DNA from: Frigidibacter sp.
GTDB taxonomy: Bacteria > Pseudomonadota > Alphaproteobacteria > Rhodobacterales > Rhodobacteraceae
Direction: 5' to 3'
DNA length: 64,000 nucleotides
Assembly (NCBI RefSeq): GCF_030695035.1
Contig: NZ_JAUYTT010000010.1
Coordinates: forward strand, 62,001 to 126,000
The notes beneath the pieces were generated by a model. It did no database searches and had not been told where the DNA came from. It saw only the letters and a program-made list of their open reading frames with translations. Shown here one piece after another: positions 60,257 to 64,000 of this stretch. Made by a program: the position numbers and the translations under genes. Positions within the stretch are counted from its first letter, which is position 1. Every line of letters starts with the position of its first letter.

Positions 60257-61897
60257 ATGACCAGCAGCACCGCATCGATCCTGGAAATCTCGGGCCTGTC
60301 CGTCGCGCTTGACCTGCCGGGCACTGTCCGGCGGGTTGTGACCGATGTCGCCCTGACCGTGCATCGCCGCAAGATCACCTGCCTGATCGGGGAATCCGGG
60401 TCGGGCAAGTCGGTCACCTCATCGGCGATCATGCAGCTGCTGCCCTCGGGCCTGCGCATCGACGGGGGCCGGGTCCTGCTGGACGGGCATGACATGGCCA
60501 GCGCCACGCCCGAGGATCTGGCCACGCTGCGCGGCCGCGTCGTGTCGATGGTGTTTCAGGAGCCGCTGACGGCGCTGAACCCGGTCATGCGGGTCGGCAC
60601 CCAGATCGGCGAGATGCTGGCGATCCACCGGCCCGAGATGAGCGCGCGTGCACGCGAGGCGCGGATCCTCGAACTGCTGGGCGATGTGCACCTGCCCGAC
60701 CCGCCGCAGATCATGCGGGCCTTTCCGCACCAGCTGTCCGGCGGGCAGCGGCAGCGCGTGGTGATTGCGATGGCGCTGGCGCTGGAACCCGCGCTGATCA
60801 TCGCCGACGAGCCGACCACCGCGCTGGATGTCACCACGCAGGCGCAGATCCTGCACCTGTTCCGCGAGCTGATGACCCGTCATGACAGCGGCGTTCTGCT
60901 GATCACCCATGATTTCGGCGTGGTCGCCGAGGTGGCTGATTTCGTCTATGTCATGCAGAACGGACGCGTCGTCGAGCATGGCGCCGCGGATGCGGTGCTG
61001 GAGCGCGCCGAGCACCCCTATACCAAAAGCCTGATCGCTGCGGTCCCGGGCTTTCGTTTTCGGCCCGAGCTGCCGGTGGCAGATACGGCGCTGGTGCGGG
61101 CCGAGGGGCTGGACCTGACCTATGTCACCCGCAGCTTCACCAGCGCCAAGCGCGAGATCAAGGCGCTGGATCAGGTCAGTTTCCATATCGACCCCGGCGA
61201 GACGCTTGGCGTAGTGGGGGAATCCGGGTCGGGCAAATCGACCCTGGCCAAGGTGCTGATGCTGTTTGAAAAGCCGGATGCCGGCACGATGACGGTGTTC
61301 GGCCGCGAGATCGGGTCGCTGCGGGGCAAGGCCCTGAACGACTATCGCGCCGGCGTGCAGATGGTGTTTCAGGATCCGTTCAAATCGCTGAACCCGCGCC
61401 GGAGGGTTGGCCATTCCTTGACCGAGGGGCCGATGGCAAATGGGGTCTCGCGTTCCGAGGCGTTGGCTCGGGCGCTGGATCTGCTGGACCGTGTCGGCCT
61501 TCCCGCCGAAGCGATGGGCCGCTTCCCACATGAATTTTCGGGTGGCCAGCGCCAGCGCATCTGCATTGCCCGCGCGCTTGCGATGAAACCGCGGATTGTC
61601 GTCGCCGACGAGGCCGTGTCTGCGCTCGACGTGTCCGTTCAGGCGCAGGTGCTGGAGCTGTTCGAAACGCTCAAGCGCGAGCTGGGGTTTGCCATGCTGT
61701 TCATCACGCATGACCTGCGCGTCGCCTCGAATATCTGCGACCGGCTGATCGTGATGCATCGCGGCCGCGTGGTCGAAACCGGGCTGACGCGGGATGTCTT
61801 CACCAATCCCGGCCACGCCTATACCGAAGAGCTGATCAGGGCGATCCCGGGCGGACTGGCGATGCGGACCCAAGGGGTTCTGGCGGAGCAGCCCTGA
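60257..61897 (+). CDS. Fused DppD-DppF type ABC transporter ATP-binding protein
   Basis: A 546-residue protein containing two complete ABC ATPases in one chain. Module one: Walker A GESGSGKSVTSS near residue 44, signature LSGGQRQRVVIAMAL, Walker B ALIIADEPTTALD. Module two: GESGSGKSTLAKVL near 320, FSGGQRQRICIARAL, RIVVADEAVSALD (Ala where module one has Pro-Thr). The oligopeptide-family C-terminal motif lies after each module (AEHPYTKSLIAAVPG and GHAYTEELIRAIPG). The start at 60257 follows GAGAGGCAAG. It energises the DppB/DppC-type permeases encoded just upstream and ends 12 bp before the convergent oxidase gene. Confidence 0.95.
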   Translation: MTSSTASILEISGLSVALDLPGTVRRVVTDVALTVHRRKITCLIGESGSGKSVTSSAIMQLLPSGLRIDGGRVLLDGHDMASATPEDLATLRGRVVSMVFQEPLTALNPVMRVGTQIGEMLAIHRPEMSARAREARILELLGDVHLPDPPQIMRAFPHQLSGGQRQRVVIAMALALEPALIIADEPTTALDVTTQAQILHLFRELMTRHDSGVLLITHDFGVVAEVADFVYVMQNGRVVEHGAADAVLERAEHPYTKSLIAAVPGFRFRPELPVADTALVRAEGLDLTYVTRSFTSAKREIKALDQVSFHIDPGETLGVVGESGSGKSTLAKVLMLFEKPDAGTMTVFGREIGSLRGKALNDYRAGVQMVFQDPFKSLNPRRRVGHSLTEGPMANGVSRSEALARALDLLDRVGLPAEAMGRFPHEFSGGQRQRICIARALAMKPRIVVADEAVSALDVSVQAQVLELFETLKRELGFAMLFITHDLRVASNICDRLIVMHRGRVVETGLTRDVFTNPGHAYTEELIRAIPGGLAMRTQGVLAEQP

Positions 61898-61909
61898 CCG
61901 GACCGGCGC

Positions 61910-63322
61910 CTACAGCGGGTCGAAGATCCGCCCGCGATTGAGGATGCCGCGCGGGTCCAGCGTCGCCTTCAGGGCGCGGAGAGTGGCAATTTCCGCCTGG
62001 CTGCGCGACAGGTGCAGCCAGGATTTCTTGTCGACGCCGATACCGTGCTCGGCGGAAATCGACCCGCCATAGGTTGCCACCAGCCTCAGCAGCCGATCCA
62101 TCGCCGGGCCTTTTTGCGGCGTGCAGAAGACATAGTGCAGGTTGCCGTCGCCCATGTGCCCGAAGGCAAGGAAGGCCGTGGCAGGATCGATCTCGCGCAG
62201 CGCCGCCTGACTTTCGCGCAGGAAGTCCGGGATCCGCGCCACCGGCACGCTGATATCGCCGCTGGCGATGTTGTCCAGTGTCCGCATAAACTCGGCACAG
62301 CCATCGCGCATGTCCCACAGTCCCTGGAACTCGCGGGAGGACTGGGAGACGACGGCATCCAGAACGCCGCCCTCCTCGATGGCGGCCATCAGGGTTGCGG
62401 CGAACATGTCTTCGGCCTGCAGGGCCAGCGGGCCGGCTTGCATCTCGGCCAGCACATAGACCGGGGCCTTTGTCGCCAGTGGTGGGGTCATCCGCAGGAA
62501 CTGGCACACGCCGTGATAGGCGTCGGGCAGCATGATCTCGAACGCCGAAAGCGTCCCGCCCAGGGTGCCGCGCAGCCGTTGCAGCAGGGCCAGCGCGGCA
62601 TCGGTGGAGGGGAGCGCGAGGAAGGCGTTGGCCATGATCGCCGGGCTGGGATGCAGCCGCAGCCGGGCGCAGGTGACCACGCCCAGGATACCCTCGCTGC
62701 CGATGAACAGCTGGCCAAGGTCGGGGCCGGCATTGTCCTTCTCGACCTGTTTCATCGTGTTCAGGACCGTGCCATCGGCCAGCACAGCCTCCAGCCCCGC
62801 CACCTGCGCACGGAACATGCCATAGCGCATCACCCGGATGCCGCCCGCATTGGTGGCGATATTGCCGCCGATGGTCGCGCTGCCGCGCGCCCCGATATCG
62901 ACGCCGAACATCAAGCCCGCTTGGCTGGCGGCCTCTTGTACCAGTTGCAGCGGAACACCGGCCTGCGCCTCGATGGTGGCGCTTTCCGGGCTGACCGCGC
63001 CAAGGGCCGTCAGGCGTTCCAGCGACAGCACCGCTTCGCCCGCAATGATCCGGTGCCCGCCCGACAGGCCGGTGCGCCCGCCTTGCACGACCAGCGGCTG
63101 CCCGAAGTCATTGCAGGCCGACAGCGCCGCCGCGACCTCGGCCGTTGTTTCGGGGCGCAGCACGAAGCGGGGCGGGGCGGAAAAGCGGTCGCGCCGGTCT
63201 TCCTGATAGCGTGGGCCGATGGCGCCGCCGGTCAGCAGCGCGGCCGGGGGCAGGGCGCGGGCAAGGCGATCCAGCAGGGCAGACTCGGCACCTGCCGCAG
63301 GGATGGGCTGCAGTTCCGTCAT
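61910..63322 (-). CDS. FAD-linked 2-hydroxyacid oxidase/dehydrogenase (GlcD/Dld family)
   Basis: A 470-residue flavoprotein with an FAD_binding_4 domain (residues 45-220: VVQGGRTGLSGGHR binding the pyrophosphate, then GARGSATIGGNIATNAGGIRVMRYGM) and a FAD-oxidase C-terminal domain with the catalytic-site stretch AFGHMGDGNLHY and EHGIGVDKK near the end. This family oxidises D-lactate, glycolate or D-2-hydroxyglutarate and passes electrons to quinone or an electron-transfer flavoprotein. It is convergent with the peptide-type ABC operon and divergent from the GntR gene at 63444, which probably regulates it. Confidence 0.92.
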   Translation of the reverse strand: MTELQPIPAAGAESALLDRLARALPPAALLTGGAIGPRYQEDRRDRFSAPPRFVLRPETTAEVAAALSACNDFGQPLVVQGGRTGLSGGHRIIAGEAVLSLERLTALGAVSPESATIEAQAGVPLQLVQEAASQAGLMFGVDIGARGSATIGGNIATNAGGIRVMRYGMFRAQVAGLEAVLADGTVLNTMKQVEKDNAGPDLGQLFIGSEGILGVVTCARLRLHPSPAIMANAFLALPSTDAALALLQRLRGTLGGTLSAFEIMLPDAYHGVCQFLRMTPPLATKAPVYVLAEMQAGPLALQAEDMFAATLMAAIEEGGVLDAVVSQSSREFQGLWDMRDGCAEFMRTLDNIASGDISVPVARIPDFLRESQAALREIDPATAFLAFGHMGDGNLHYVFCTPQKGPAMDRLLRLVATYGGSISAEHGIGVDKKSWLHLSRSQAEIATLRALKATLDPRGILNRGRIFDPL

Positions 63323-63377
63323 GCTGACTCGCTCCTCCGTTCGGTCTTGTGGCCAGAGGATCTGTGTATTCTTTTAA

Positions 63378-63388
63378 TTGTCAAACCT
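63378..63388. promoter_or_regulatory. Candidate GntR site between oxidase and GntR genes
   Basis: TTGTCAAACCT, one mismatch from the TNGTNNNACNA pattern of FCD-type GntR operators, in the AT-richest part of the 121-bp divergent region. Confidence 0.35.
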
Positions 63389-63443
63389 TTTTCATTTCCG
63401 GGAATGCTGCTACGCTCCGGGTAAGCTCGGGAAAGGTAGGCCA

Positions 63444-64000
63444 ATGGCGCTGCACTATGATGAGATCGTCCGCACCGGCCTCTCCAAGCAGGTCGCCGAC
63501 CTGATCCGCGCCGCCATTCTGGAAGGGCGCCTGCAGGTCGATGAGCGGCTTCCCAGCGAAGACGAACTCTCCCGCCGCTTCGGAATTTCCCGCCCGACGG
63601 TGCGCGAGGCGTTGAAGGTGCTGGCGGCGCAGAACCTGATCCGCTCGCGCCGCGGCCCGACCGGCGGCACCTTCGTCAACCGCCCTGATCTCGACGCCGC
63701 GGGCCGCGCCATTGCGGAGGCCTCGACGCTGCTGGTGGGCGTCGGAACCTTCGGCGTCGATGAGATCGTCACCGCGCGGATCGAGACCGAGGCGATCTGC
63801 TGCCGGCTGGCGGCGGCGAACCGCAGCGACGAAGACCTTGCCCGGCTTGAGGCCGAGATTGTCATCCAGCGCGATGAGGGGCTGACCGATGAGGCCTTCT
63901 GCGCCTCCGACGTGCGCTTTCACCGGGCTATCGTCACCGCCTCGGGCAACGGGCCGTTGCGGCTGATGATGCACACGGTGATCGAAAGCTTCATCCCGGT
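63444..64000 (+). CDS. GntR family regulator, FCD subgroup (3' end cut by window)
   Basis: The frame is open from ATG 63444 to the window end (about 185 residues visible; family members have about 230-250). The winged helix spans residues 10-78: LSKQVADLIRAAILEGRLQVDERLPSEDELSRRFGISRPTVREALKVL in part, then the wing RRGPTGGTFVNRP. The FCD domain begins with ARIETEAICCRLAA and DVRFHRAIVTASGN, giving the first metal-binding Asp and His positions. GAAAGGTAGG precedes the start. It is divergent from the FAD-linked oxidase and its likely regulator, sensing a hydroxy- or ketoacid. Confidence 0.88.
   Translation, partial: MALHYDEIVRTGLSKQVADLIRAAILEGRLQVDERLPSEDELSRRFGISRPTVREALKVLAAQNLIRSRRGPTGGTFVNRPDLDAAGRAIAEASTLLVGVGTFGVDEIVTARIETEAICCRLAAANRSDEDLARLEAEIVIQRDEGLTDEAFCASDVRFHRAIVTASGNGPLRLMMHTVIESFIP

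Overview
The window is GC-rich (roughly two thirds G+C by eye), densely coded DNA with short Shine-Dalgarno-preceded genes, many ATGA/GTGA overlaps and frequent GTG or TTG starts. Gene content points to an alphaproteobacterium, most likely a Rhodobacteraceae member (Rhodobacter/Paracoccus/Gemmobacter type): two TRAP transporters, many solute-binding-protein uptake systems, FCD-type GntR regulators, a cyclic beta-1,2-glucan synthase, a Thivi_2564-type small membrane protein and an Mla/MCE operon. I see no rRNA, tRNA, CRISPR array, insertion sequence, phage gene or replication origin. It reads as a metabolic, transport-rich chromosomal or megaplasmid segment.

Layout. (1) 1-5340: an SDR/NTF2-like pair divergent from a LysR gene, a LysR C-terminal remnant, a membrane-anchored GltB-like FMN protein and two membrane proteins of unknown role. 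(2) 5337-9021: a FecBCD/E-type ABC importer (binding protein, permease, ATPase) downstream of a Crp/Fnr regulator with a TTG start. (3) 9221-22122: two small genes, a 2802-residue cyclic beta-1,2-glucan synthase whose GTG start overlaps the upstream stop codon, then a Thivi_2564 protein and a four-gene MlaE(STAS)-MlaF-MlaD-lipoprotein operon, ending in a strong hairpin. (4) 22123-32207: TetR divergent from an NmrA-like reductase, then an alcohol/aldehyde oxidation block (class 3 ALDH, GMC oxidoreductase, second ALDH, beta-hydroxyacid dehydrogenase) feeding into a first TRAP transporter (P-Q-M). (5) 32378-33588: a GlsB-type stress membrane protein and an EamA exporter.

(6) 33727-43726: a sugar-acid region. 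A second TRAP operon (Q-M-P) is divergent from a LacI regulator whose probable operator lies in the spacer of a near-consensus promoter. Then come an FAH-fold XylX/AraD-like dehydratase, a GntR regulator, a D-erythronate dehydrogenase-like epimerase, a 3-hydroxyisobutyrate-dehydrogenase-family enzyme and an IlvD/Edd (XylD-like) sugar-acid dehydratase. Both arms carry matching FCD-GntR-like operator sequences. (7) 43801-52484: a GntR-RbsA-RbsC-RbsB-PfpI operon reads leftward and an Fe-ADH, succinate-semialdehyde-dehydrogenase-like ALDH and alpha/beta-hydrolase operon reads rightward from one shared control region.

(8) 52505-64000: a LysR gene divergent from an AtuA-family gene, its separate ferredoxin-fold partner, an amidase and a complete dipeptide-type ABC importer, followed by a convergent FAD-linked 2-hydroxyacid oxidase and a divergent GntR gene cut by the window end. 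This last block has no close textbook counterpart that I recognise and is the best candidate for an undescribed catabolic system; its substrate is unknown.
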